Assembly (NCBI RefSeq): GCF_030813595.1
Contig: NZ_JAUSUH010000010.1
Span: 124,001 to 188,000, forward strand
Length of the DNA stretch: 64,000 nt
Origin: Ancylobacter vacuolatus
GTDB lineage: Bacteria > Pseudomonadota > Alphaproteobacteria > Rhizobiales > Xanthobacteraceae
Reading direction: 5' to 3'
Both the position numbers and the translations under genes were made by a program. The notes beneath the pieces were generated by a model. That model worked only from the letters and a program-made list of their open reading frames with translations, did not search any database and was not told the origin of the DNA. Shown in pieces: positions 49,472 to 62,862 of this stretch. Each line of letters opens with the position of its first letter. Position 1 is the first letter of the stretch.

Positions 49472-50185
49472 ATGTCGAGCAAGAGCATCAAGCGCGTGCA
49501 GGAAGCGTTGAAGGCCAAGGGTTACGACCCCGGCGAGGCGGACGGCATATGGGGCCGGCAGTCCATCGCTGCCCTCAGGAAATTCCAGGCCGCCACCGGG
49601 CTGGAGGTTGACGGCATTTTCGGGCCGCTCTCACGCGCCAAACTGCTGGGCGCGGACGCGCCGGAGCCGGCGGCGGACGATCCCGAGGGTCTCGTGTGGT
49701 TCGAGCAGGCGCTCAGTCTCGTCGGCACGAAGGAGAAGCCCGGCCCTGGCAACAGCAACCCGGTCATCCTCGGCTTCGCCAAGGGCCTCAACATCGACTA
49801 CAAGGACGACGATATCCCGTGGTGCGGGCTGTTCGTCGCCCATTGCATCGGCGCCACCCTGCCGGAAGAACCGCTGCCGCGCGGCCCGCTGTGGGCGCGC
49901 GGCTGGCTTGGCTTCGGCAAAAAGACCGATCCGCGCCTCGGCGCCGTGCTCGTCTTCTGGCGCGGCAGTCCCAAGGGCGACCAGGGCCATGTCGGCTTCT
50001 ATCACGGCGAGGATGACGACGCTTATCACGTCCTCGGCGGCAACCAGTCCAACATGGTGAACAAGACACGGATCGCCAAGAATCGCCTCCTTGAGGCGCG
50101 CTGGCCGACAACAGCGGCGAGCCTGCACAGCAACACAGTGCAGACCGCCACGGGCGATGTAGGGCTCAGCCACAACGAGCAATAA
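49472..50185 (+). CDS. Peptidoglycan-binding plus CHAP/NlpC-like amidase (TIGR02594 type)
   Basis: A 237-residue protein without a signal peptide. Residues 1-62 are a peptidoglycan-binding domain (IKRVQEALKAKGYDPGEADG, IWGRQSIAALRKFQ). Residues 75-225 are a cysteine peptidase/amidase domain of the TIGR02594 type with PWCGLFVAHC (Cys118), GHVGFYHG (His173) and GGNQSN (Asn191). Such proteins are endolysin-like or act in phage and gene-transfer-agent particles. Absence of an export signal fits holin-type release. The upstream hairpin controls it, perhaps. No other phage gene is near. Start at 49472 is set by the hairpin. Confidence 0.8.
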   Translation: MSSKSIKRVQEALKAKGYDPGEADGIWGRQSIAALRKFQAATGLEVDGIFGPLSRAKLLGADAPEPAADDPEGLVWFEQALSLVGTKEKPGPGNSNPVILGFAKGLNIDYKDDDIPWCGLFVAHCIGATLPEEPLPRGPLWARGWLGFGKKTDPRLGAVLVFWRGSPKGDQGHVGFYHGEDDDAYHVLGGNQSNMVNKTRIAKNRLLEARWPTTAASLHSNTVQTATGDVGLSHNEQ

Positions 50186-50437
50186 GGCCGGTGCGCACCG
50201 GGCGGGGGCACGCGATCGCGCCTCCTCCCGGGCATGCCAAATGCACCTCTGCGGGCCGTTCGACGCCCTTTTGCCGCGCCGTCACTGGCGCGGCGGCCGG
50301 TAGTGGGCTAGAGAACAGTGGCCAGCGCGAGCCTGGCCGTAAGCGTCCAACGTCAGGCAACGCATCCAACCCGGTCTCGGCCGGCCGGATGCGCATGGCG
50401 ATCCGGACCCGCCGAGACCATCCGACGAGGATGGCCT
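50186..50437. other. Intergenic region before DUF2798 gene
   Basis: About 250 nt with a GC-rich inverted repeat around 50274-50292 (CCGCGCC, GTCACT, GGCGCGG) that may terminate the preceding gene. No gene, EcfG site or known RNA is seen. Confidence 0.4.
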
Positions 50438-50713
50438 ATGCCAAAACCCGCTTCGCCAAAACCCGCTTCCCCTTCCCGCAAGCTGCCGGCGCGCTACGCC
50501 GCCATCGTCCTGCCGTTCGTGCTGTCGGTGCTGATGACCTTCGTAGTCTCGGCCATCGCAACCCTGCGCAGCCTCGGGCCCGGCCCCGACTTCCTCGCCA
50601 CCTGGCCGGTCGCCTGGGGCCTGTCATGGCTGGTCGCCTTTCCCACACTCCTGCTCGTGCTGCCGGTGGTCCGGCGCATCGTCGGCCTCGTGGTGGAGGC
50701 GCCCAGCCGCTGA
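50438..50713 (+). CDS. DUF2798 membrane protein
   Basis: A 91-residue protein with a Pro/Lys/Ser-rich N-terminus (PKPASPKPASPSRKLPARY) and two membrane segments (IVLPFVLSVLMTFVVSAIATL, WGLSWLVAFPTLLLVLPVV). This is the DUF2798 family of unknown function. The ATG at 50438 overlaps another ATG in a different frame at 50431. A strong terminator follows 9 nt after the stop. Convergent with rpoD. Confidence 0.8.
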   Translation: MPKPASPKPASPSRKLPARYAAIVLPFVLSVLMTFVVSAIATLRSLGPGPDFLATWPVAWGLSWLVAFPTLLLVLPVVRRIVGLVVEAPSR

Positions 50714-50721
50714 GACAAAAG

Positions 50722-50749
50722 AAAAGGCGGCCCGCAGGCCGCCTTTTTT
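50722..50749. terminator. Strong terminator between convergent DUF2798 gene and rpoD
   Basis: AAAAGGCGGCC, loop CGCA, GGCCGCC, TTTTTT. Works for the plus-strand gene, and A-runs on the other arm make it usable for rpoD. Confidence 0.9.
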
Positions 50750-50768
50750 GATTCGGAGACGGTGCGCC

Positions 50769-52772
<2,004 letters not shown>

Positions 52773-52947
52773 GCGTGTGTGCTCCTCAAGCGCCAGCGAC
52801 CTGCGTCCCGGCGTGCGATGGCGGCCCTCGCGGAACCACCCTTCGATCGTTCAACCCGGCGTCCCGCACAGTGCCCGGCGCGAGACGCAAACAGGGCCAC
52901 GCGCACCACGCGACTGAAGACGCGCGGGCGTGCAGCCCGATGGGACC

Positions 52948-54888
52948 TTACATCGACCGCGCCGGGCGACCCGACGCAGCGCCGAACCCCTCTACCAAAG
53001 CTTCGGTTCCGTCAAGTGCCGCGAGCTGCCTTTGTACGTCGAGAAACCGCGCCCAGTTCATGTCGGTGGGTTCTTCGGCCAGCCGTTTCTCGGCTTCTTT
53101 CAGGTCCTTAGATAGGGCGTGCCCCCGCCGGTGCAAGACCAGACGCTGGTGCCACCACAGCTCGACATCGACCCGGCCGGCATCCGAGAAGGCCGGCCAA
53201 TCGTGCCGCGCCACCGCCAGACGGCTGAGCCGGTCGACCAGCGGCGCCAGCCCCTGCCCCTCCAAACGCGCCGCCAAAGTCTCCGGCGCCTCGGTCTCGC
53301 CCTCCATATGGGCGTCGAGCAGCACCCGGCGCAGATCGGCCAGTTCCCGGTTGTGCAGATGCAAGTCGGAAAGTTCCTCGGCGCACTGGTCGATCAGCCA
53401 GGGATGGTTGATCAGGGCGAAAAGCAGCAGCGCCTCGTTGCGCGGCATTTCCGCCGCCGCCCCGCGCACCAGCGCCGAGCGGCGCATGGTCTCGCCGCCA
53501 CCCCGCCCCGCCAACGGGCGACCGGTGCCGGGCCGCCGTCCGCCCTTGGCTCCGGCACGCCCGGAATAGCCGGAATAATCATTGGCCGAGCGGCGCCCGC
53601 CCTCCCCCTGCCCGGAGGACGGGGCGAACAGGCGGCGGAAGCGCTCCATCAGCTCGGCGCGGTAATGCTTGCGCACCGTTTCGTCGCCGATCACCTTGAC
53701 GATCTCGCCGATCCGCGCCTCCAGCGCCGCGCGGCGCTCGGGGGTGTCGACGCTCGCGGTCTCGATTTCGCGCGCCCACAGCACATCCGCCAGCGGACGG
53801 GCCTGCGCCAGCACCGCGTCCACCGCCTCGCGGCCGCCGGCCCGCACCAGATCGTCCGGGTCCTGCCCCTCGGGCAGCAGGCCGAAGGAAAGGCTCACCC
53901 CAGGCTTCAGGTGCGGCAAGGCAAGGTCCATCGCCCGCCAGGCGGCGCGACGGCCGGCCTTGTCGCCGTCGAACAGCAGCACCGGCTCGGGCGCCATCTT
54001 CCATAAAAGCGCGAGTTGCTCCTCGGTCAGCGCCGTGCCGAGCGGGGCCACCGCCCCGGCAAAGCCGGCCTCGACCAGGGCGATCACGTCGACATAGCCC
54101 TCCGCCGCAATCACGGCGGCGCCATTATGGGCCGCCGTGCGGGCGTTGAAGGCGTTGTAGAGCAGCGCGCCCTTGTGGAAGAGCGGCGTTTCCGGCGAGT
54201 TCAGGTACTTGGCCGGCACGTCCTTCTCCAGCGCCCGCCCGCCAAAGGCGACGACCCGCCCGCGCAGATCGGTGATCGGGAAGATCACCCGGTCGCGGAA
54301 GCGATCATAGGGAATGGCGATGTCCTCGGCCGAAATCAGCAGCCCGGCCTCGACCATGTCCTCCACCGGCACGCCGCGCCCGCCCAGCGCTTCCTTCAGC
54401 GCGAATCGGTCCGGCGGGGCGTAGCCGAGGCGGAAGCGGGCCTGCACCGAGGGCCCGAGGCCGCGATCGGCGAGATAGCCACGCCCCTTGGCGCCGGCGC
54501 GGCCCTGCAGCGTCGCCTCGAAATACTGGGCGGCGAGTTCCATCACCTCGTGCAGCGTCTTGCGCCGGCTCTCGCGCTTTTCCTCCTCGCGCGACTGAAC
54601 CGGCATGGCGAGGCCCGCCATGGAGGCCAGCCGTTCCACCGCCTCCGGAAAGGGCAGGCCTTCGACCTCCATCAGGAAGTCGAACTGATCGCCATGCTTG
54701 CCGGAGGAGAAGCAGTGATAGAAGCCCTTCTGGTCGTTGACATAGAAGGACGGGGTCTTCTCCGGGTTGAACGGCGACAGGCCGCGCCATTCCCGGCCCT
54801 GCTTCTTCAACGGCACGCGCTTGCTCACCACCTCCGACACCGGGAGGCGGGCGCGTATCTCGTCGAGGAACGAGGGCGGAAAGCGCAT
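52948..54888 (-). CDS. dnaG: DNA primase DnaG with degenerate zinc ribbon
   Basis: A 646-residue primase that makes RNA primers on the lagging strand. In the N-terminal zinc-ribbon region the ligands are mostly lost: CPFH reads SPFN (38-41) and C-F-G-C reads C-F-S-S (59-62), leaving only Cys59. The rest is normal: TOPRIM (VIAAEGYVDVIALVEAGF, then LLFDGDKAGRRAAWRAMDL) and the C-terminal helicase-binding domain. A Gly/Arg-rich linker (RAGAKGGRRPGTGRPL) precedes the C-terminal domain. It starts at ATG, 109 nt after azlD. DnaG precedes rpoD in many bacteria. Confidence 0.95.
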   Translation of the reverse strand: MRFPPSFLDEIRARLPVSEVVSKRVPLKKQGREWRGLSPFNPEKTPSFYVNDQKGFYHCFSSGKHGDQFDFLMEVEGLPFPEAVERLASMAGLAMPVQSREEEKRESRRKTLHEVMELAAQYFEATLQGRAGAKGRGYLADRGLGPSVQARFRLGYAPPDRFALKEALGGRGVPVEDMVEAGLLISAEDIAIPYDRFRDRVIFPITDLRGRVVAFGGRALEKDVPAKYLNSPETPLFHKGALLYNAFNARTAAHNGAAVIAAEGYVDVIALVEAGFAGAVAPLGTALTEEQLALLWKMAPEPVLLFDGDKAGRRAAWRAMDLALPHLKPGVSLSFGLLPEGQDPDDLVRAGGREAVDAVLAQARPLADVLWAREIETASVDTPERRAALEARIGEIVKVIGDETVRKHYRAELMERFRRLFAPSSGQGEGGRRSANDYSGYSGRAGAKGGRRPGTGRPLAGRGGGETMRRSALVRGAAAEMPRNEALLLFALINHPWLIDQCAEELSDLHLHNRELADLRRVLLDAHMEGETEAPETLAARLEGQGLAPLVDRLSRLAVARHDWPAFSDAGRVDVELWWHQRLVLHRRGHALSKDLKEAEKRLAEEPTDMNWARFLDVQRQLAALDGTEALVEGFGAASGRPARSM

Positions 54889-54997
54889 GGGGGCGTGAAC
54901 TCACGGTGAAGCTTGGCTGGACATCATAGCAGGAGGGCGGCACTCGCGGCCGCAAGAACCGCGCCCGCGCCGCCGCCGTCCCCGCTGTCCCCAGCCC

Positions 54998-55306
54998 TCA
55001 GCTCGCTCCCATATAGGCGCGCCACAGCGCCGCCGCGAGGATGCCGAGCGCGATGGCCGGCAGCGCCTTGCGCAAAACCAGCCGGGCGAGGATGGCGACG
55101 CCGACCGCAACATAGCCCTCCGGCCCGCCGCGCACCGTCGCCGGCACGACAAGCGCCACCAGCACCGCCCCGGCGAGATAGCGCAGGAAATTCTCGGTGC
55201 GGGCCGACATCGGCACGAAGCCGACCAAAAAGATGCCGCCCGCCCGCGTCGCATAGGTGACGAGCGCCATGGCGCAGACCACAAGCAGGGCGTCCGTCGT
55301 GCTCAT
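54998..55306 (-). CDS. azlD: AzlD-type branched-chain amino acid exporter subunit
   Basis: A 102-residue inner-membrane protein of the AzlD family with four hydrophobic segments (LLVVCAMALVTYATRAGGIF, FLRYLAGAVLVALVVPATV). It forms a two-component exporter with AzlC. The start overlaps the azlC stop by four bases (ATGA). The pair is inserted between yqeY and dnaG, which are adjacent in many relatives. Confidence 0.9.
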   Translation of the reverse strand: MSTTDALLVVCAMALVTYATRAGGIFLVGFVPMSARTENFLRYLAGAVLVALVVPATVRGGPEGYVAVGVAILARLVLRKALPAIALGILAAALWRAYMGAS

Positions 55307-56028
55307 GGGCGCTTCAACTCGTCACGGATGAGCCCGGCGACGCCGCCCGCCAACCCGCCCACCATCACATGCCAGTTGGGCGGCAGGAACCACACCGCGC
55401 CCATGGCTGCCAGACCCGCCACCAGCCAGGGCAGGTCATCGACCCGTCCCCGCCGCAGCCCGACCAGCGTGGTGGCGAAAAAGGCGACGAGCACGAGGTC
55501 GAGCGCATAGGTCTTCACATCGTCCAGCGTCAGCCCGCCGGCCACCGCGCCGATCACCGTGGCCGACACCCAGGTCGCCCACATCAGCAGGCCGCCGCCG
55601 ACAAGATAGCCGAGGTCGCGCTCGCCCTTGCGCTCGGCGGCGATCAGGGCCGCCCAGTTGAGATCGCTGAGCAGCGTCATCGCGCCATAGACCTTCCACG
55701 GCGAAAGCCCCTGGCACAGCGCCCGCAGCGAGGCGCCGAGCAGGATGTGCCGCGCATTGATGGCGAAGGTCGCCACCAGCAGCGGCAGCCACGGCACCGG
55801 GCTCGTCCACAGATCCAGTACGGCGAACTGCGCCGCACCGGCGAAGACGGCCATGCTCATCAGCGCGGCGACCCAACCCTCCAGCCCGACGCCGCGCGCG
55901 GCGATGCCGAAGGCGATGCCGAACACGAAGACGGGTGGCAGGACGGGAAGAATCGCCCGCGCCCCGCGCCAGCAGCCAGCCCAGGTGAGCGTGGCACCGG
56001 GCGGGTGCGGTTCGGAGGTTGGCGGCAT
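55303..56028 (-). CDS. azlC: AzlC-type branched-chain amino acid exporter
   Basis: A 241-residue membrane protein of the AzlC family. The characteristic N-terminal half reads GARAILPVLPPVFVFGIAFG, FAGAAQFAVLDLW and INARHILLGASL. It exports branched-chain amino acids or analogues such as azaleucine with AzlD. ATG at 56028. Its stop overlaps azlD; yqeY ends 45 nt upstream on the same strand. Regulator not seen. Confidence 0.9.
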   Translation of the reverse strand: MPPTSEPHPPGATLTWAGCWRGARAILPVLPPVFVFGIAFGIAARGVGLEGWVAALMSMAVFAGAAQFAVLDLWTSPVPWLPLLVATFAINARHILLGASLRALCQGLSPWKVYGAMTLLSDLNWAALIAAERKGERDLGYLVGGGLLMWATWVSATVIGAVAGGLTLDDVKTYALDLVLVAFFATTLVGLRRGRVDDLPWLVAGLAAMGAVWFLPPNWHVMVGGLAGGVAGLIRDELKRP

Positions 56029-56073
56029 GGCGGGGCTACGCGCTGAAAGGGAGTGTTTGGCCGGCGTCGCCGC

Positions 56074-56529
56074 TCACGCGGTGAGCAGGGCCTTGACCGT
56101 ACCGCTGGCCTTGCCGAAATCCATCACCCCGGTATGCCGCTCCTTGAGCGCCGCCATCGTGCGGCCCATGTCCTTGAGGCCATGGGCGTTGATCTCAGAG
56201 ATGACCGCGGCGATGGCGGCCTGCGCCTCGGCTTCGCTCATCTGGGCGGGCAGGAAGGACTGGATGACGACGATTTCCTCGCGCTCCTGGGTGGCGAGAT
56301 CGACGCGGCCGGCTTCTTCATAGACCTTCGCCGATTCCTCGCGCTGCTTGATCATCTTGGTCAGCAGGCCGAGCAGTTCGTCGTCGGAAAGCGGGTCCTT
56401 GCCATGGCCGCGCGCCTCGATGTCGCGATCCTTGATCGCGGCATTGACGAGGCGCAGCGTGCCGAGACGCAGCTTGTCCTGCGCCTTCATGGCGCTTTTC
56501 AGCGATTGGTTGATCTCGTCGCGCAACAC
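56074..56529 (-). CDS. GatB/YqeY-domain protein
   Basis: A 151-residue protein with the YqeY domain, related to the tail of the amidotransferase GatB. Sequence blocks: LKSAMKAQDKLRLGTLRLVN, QSFLPAQMSEAEAQAAI and DMGRTMAALKERH. It may bind tRNA-dependent complexes; function is not settled. The start is GTG. It commonly lies between carA (divergent) and dnaG, as here except for the azl insertion. Confidence 0.9.
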   Translation of the reverse strand: MLRDEINQSLKSAMKAQDKLRLGTLRLVNAAIKDRDIEARGHGKDPLSDDELLGLLTKMIKQREESAKVYEEAGRVDLATQEREEIVVIQSFLPAQMSEAEAQAAIAAVISEINAHGLKDMGRTMAALKERHTGVMDFGKASGTVKALLTA

Positions 56530-56773
56530 GGCTCAAGCCTTCCTGCAATCCGCGAGACGGCGTGCCGAAACCCCGAGAAACCGGGCCGCACGCCATTCGC
56601 GCTCCAATGGATATAGCCCCGCGCTTTCCGGGGGTCGCCGCGCGGACCCGGACGCGCCGCCGCCGGTTCCGGCGCAGCCATCCGCAAATCGTAGCCCAGA
56701 TACGCAGCGGCAAGGCTGGCATCCGGCGCGGCAACGGACTAATTAGGGCACGAGATGACAGGGAACAAGATCA

Positions 56774-57976
56774 ATGAACGGTAGCGCTGAACAGCACTCC
56801 GGCGACGACGTGTGGGCCGAGCCGCTCCCGACCGCCATCCTCGTTCTTGCCGACGGCACCGTGCTCGAAGGCTTCGGCCTCGGCGCCACCGGCCATGCGG
56901 TCGGCGAAGTATGCTTCAACACCGCCATGACCGGCTATCAGGAAGTGCTGACCGATCCGTCCTATGCCGGGCAGATCATCACCTTCACCTTCCCCCATAT
57001 CGGCAATGTCGGCACCAATGAGGAAGACGTCGAGACCATCTCGATGGCCGGCGCCTCCGGCGTGCGCGGCGTGGTGCTGCACTCGGCCATCACCGATCCC
57101 TCGAATTACCGCGCCACCCGGCATTTCGACGCCTGGCTGAAGGCGCGCGGCATCATCGCCATCTCCGGCATCGACACCCGCGCGCTGACCGCCCTCATCC
57201 GCGACGGCGGCATGCCGAACGCGGTGATCGCCCATGCGCACAACGGCCAGTTCGACCTGCCGGCGCTGAAGGCGGAAGCCGCGGCGTGGCCGGGGTTGGA
57301 GGGCATGGACCTGGTGCCGATGGTCACGTCCGCCCAGCGCTTTTCCTGGGACGAGACCACCTGGAGCTGGCCGGACGGCTATGGCCGGCAGACTGCCCCC
57401 GCCCACCATGTCGTCGCTGTCGATTACGGCATCAAGCGCAACATTCTGCGCCTGCTCGCCCGCGCCGGCTGCCAGGTGACGGTGGTGCCCGCCACTACCT
57501 CGGCGGAAGAGATCATGGCGCTCCAGCCGGACGGCGTGTTCCTCTCCAATGGTCCCGGCGATCCGGCGGCGACAGGCGAATATGCGGTGCCGGTGATTCG
57601 CGAGATCATCGCCCGCGGCGTGCCGACCTTCGGCATCTGCCTCGGCCACCAGATGATCGGCCTCGCGGTGGGTGGGCGCACGGTGAAGATGCACCAGGGC
57701 CATCACGGCGCGAACCATCCGGTGAAGGACAACACGACAGGCAAGGTCGAGATCACCTCGATGAATCACGGCTTCGCGGTCGACCGCGACAGCCTGCCGG
57801 CCACCGCCACCGAGACGCATGTCTCGCTGTTCGACGGCTCCAATGCCGGCATCGCGCTGACCGACAAGCCGGTGTTCTCGGTGCAGTATCACCCCGAGGC
57901 CAGCCCCGGCCCGCAGGACAGCCACTATCTGTTCGACCGCTTCGTCGAGATGATCGCGAAGAACAAGGCGGCCTGA
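56774..57976 (+). CDS. carA: Carbamoyl-phosphate synthase small subunit CarA
   Basis: A 400-residue glutaminase subunit that supplies ammonia to CarB. The N-terminal domain has GTVLEGFGLGATGHAVGEVC and FNTAMTGYQEVLTDPSYAGQ. The class I glutaminase domain has the nucleophile Cys289 in GICLGHQ and YHPEASPGPQDS with the catalytic His and Glu. Start at ATG 56774. carB lies 0.93 kb downstream, separated by a small exported protein gene and a structured leader, so the two subunits may be transcribed separately. Confidence 0.96.
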   Translation: MNGSAEQHSGDDVWAEPLPTAILVLADGTVLEGFGLGATGHAVGEVCFNTAMTGYQEVLTDPSYAGQIITFTFPHIGNVGTNEEDVETISMAGASGVRGVVLHSAITDPSNYRATRHFDAWLKARGIIAISGIDTRALTALIRDGGMPNAVIAHAHNGQFDLPALKAEAAAWPGLEGMDLVPMVTSAQRFSWDETTWSWPDGYGRQTAPAHHVVAVDYGIKRNILRLLARAGCQVTVVPATTSAEEIMALQPDGVFLSNGPGDPAATGEYAVPVIREIIARGVPTFGICLGHQMIGLAVGGRTVKMHQGHHGANHPVKDNTTGKVEITSMNHGFAVDRDSLPATATETHVSLFDGSNAGIALTDKPVFSVQYHPEASPGPQDSHYLFDRFVEMIAKNKAA

Positions 57977-58151
57977 GCCACCTTCGCCCTGAACCAAGCC
58001 GGCGGCACCGCCGGCAAGGTCATTGCGCTTGCATGAGGGCCTGTCACCATGCGTGCGGCGCGCGGCGGCATTGCGGGGGCCCTGCCGGCGCCGCGCGCTT
58101 GCCCGATGCGGCGACGCGCCAAGCGCCGCCGCTTTCGGAGGAGCCCCCGCC

Positions 58152-58586
58152 ATGAAGACCCCCCTGCTGCTCGCTTCGCTGACCCTCGCCCTGCTGCCGG
58201 CCGCCAGCGCCCGCGCCGACACGGTGCCCAGCCTCATCGGCACCTGGGCGCTCGCCGACGAGGCGTTCGCCGCTGCCCGCGTCGGAACCAGCAACAAATA
58301 TTTCGACGACCTGCCCAAGCCCACCTTCGGCACGCCCGACCAGGCCTTCACCTACACGATCGAGGCGCAGGATGGCCGTGCTTTCCATGGCGTCGCCACC
58401 GGGCCGCAGGGGAAGAGCGAGGCCATCGTCGGCGTCATCCGGTTCGACAACAAGGAAATCCTGATGTCCGGCGACAGCGGCACGGTGGAAGGCCGCCTTG
58501 TCGACGACAAGCTCGAACTCTGCTGGATCGATAGCCTGCCGACCTGGAACGCCGTGTCCTGCGGCCTGTTCAAGAAGACCAAGTAA
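58152..58586 (+). CDS. Exported hypothetical protein
   Basis: A 144-residue protein with a signal peptide (KTPLLLASLTLALLPAASAR, cleaved before ADTVPS) and a beta-rich domain (IGTWALADEAFAAARVG, FTYTIEAQDGRAFHGVA, VGVIRFDNKEILMSGDSG). Lipocalin-like or beta-barrel character is possible, not proven. ATG at 58152 has GGAGG upstream. It interrupts the usual carA-carB order. No family is recognised. Confidence 0.75.
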   Translation: MKTPLLLASLTLALLPAASARADTVPSLIGTWALADEAFAAARVGTSNKYFDDLPKPTFGTPDQAFTYTIEAQDGRAFHGVATGPQGKSEAIVGVIRFDNKEILMSGDSGTVEGRLVDDKLELCWIDSLPTWNAVSCGLFKKTK

Positions 58587-58690
58587 GGTACTGGGCGCCC
58601 GCCCGTGACGGTCACACCGTCGCCAGCGCCGAAACGGGCGCCCTCCCCCACGGGGGGAACGACGCGCCACCGCCGCGTTTAGCGGAAAGG

Positions 58691-58870
58691 CCACAGTCGC
58701 CTGTGGAATTCATGCGCCCCCTGCGTCGACCGCAGGGCTTAACAGCACCCGCGCCCTTCCCCCCCGAAGGAATCTGCGTTAAGGGAAGCCCCCAATTGCG
58801 GGGCGTGACCTCGCCCAGAAAGTTCAATCCGGGTCCGCCCAAGGACGCGTCGCACAGCGCGTCCTTTTTT
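58691..58870 (+). ncRNA. Structured leader or small RNA upstream of carB
   Basis: The 321-nt gap before carB holds consecutive hairpins: CCACAG-TCGC-CTGTGG (58691-58706), CCCTGCG-TCGAC-CGCAGGG (58719-58737), GCCCC...GGGGC (58788-58804) and a terminator (58841-58870). This may be a carB attenuation leader or an independent small RNA of about 180 nt. No recognised RNA family. Start and strand are inferred from the terminator direction. Confidence 0.4.
58841..58870 (+). terminator. Rho-independent terminator or attenuator before carB
   Basis: AAGGACGCG, loop TCGCACAG, CGCGTCCTT, then T residues, ending 37 nt before the carB start. Confidence 0.85.
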
Positions 58871-58907
58871 GTGCGCCCGGACTAATGCGCGAGCCGCACG
58901 GGATCCG

Positions 58908-62228
<3,321 letters not shown>

Positions 62229-62278
62229 ACCGGACGAACCTGACGGCGCCTCGCGGCGTTAGGAGCCGGATAACGGAT

Positions 62279-62350
62279 AAGCCCGCGCGGGTGGTTCGAT
62301 CGAGGCTGATGGCCCCGATCTTCCGCCCGCGGGGGCTTCGTTTGCTTTTG
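62279..62350 (+). terminator. Long hairpin between carB and greA
   Basis: AAGCCCGCGCGGGTGG (62279) pairs with CCGCCCGCGGGGGCTT (62325), 14 of 16 matched, with an inner GATCG...CGATC stem, followed by CGTTTGCTTTTG. Probable terminator of carB, 50 nt past its stop. Confidence 0.5.
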
Positions 62351-62369
62351 GGAGGTCAAGAACAGACCA

Positions 62370-62843
62370 ATGGAAAAGATTCCGATGACCGCCGGCGGCC
62401 ACGCCGCGCTGGAAGAAGAACTCAAGCGCCGCCAGCAGGTCGAGCGCCCGCGCATCATCGAGGCCATCTCGGAAGCGCGCGCCCATGGCGACCTGTCGGA
62501 GAATGCGGAATATCACGCCGCCAAGGAACAGCAGGCGCTGAACGAGGGCCGCATCGCCGAGCTTGAGGACAAATTGTCCCGCGCCGAGATCATCGACGTC
62601 GCCAAGCTGACCGGCGACACCGTGATGTTCGGCGCCACGGTCAAGCTGATCGACGAGGACACCGAGGAAGAGCGCGTCTGGCAGATCGTCGGCGACATGG
62701 AAGCCGACGCCAAGGCGGGGCGCATCTCCATCTCCTCGCCCATGGCGCGCGCGCTGATCGGCAAGAAGCTCGGCACGTCGGTGGAAGTGGTGACGCCCAA
62801 GGGCGCCCGCTCCTACGAGATCGCCGCTGTCCGCTTCGCCTGA
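62370..62843 (+). CDS. greA: Transcription elongation factor GreA
   Basis: A 157-residue factor that stimulates transcript cleavage in backtracked RNA polymerase. The N-terminal coiled coil has [19 protein letters not shown] with the acidic tip; the C-terminal FKBP-like domain ends with [19 protein letters not shown]. Its ATG at 62370 has GGGAGG upstream. The lpcC gene follows 20 nt after. Confidence 0.96.
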   Translation: MEKIPMTAGGHAALEEELKRRQQVERPRIIEAISEARAHGDLSENAEYHAAKEQQALNEGRIAELEDKLSRAEIIDVAKLTGDTVMFGATVKLIDEDTEEERVWQIVGDMEADAKAGRISISSPMARALIGKKLGTSVEVVTPKGARSYEIAAVRFA

Positions 62844-62862
62844 GGACGGACGCAGGCCCGAC

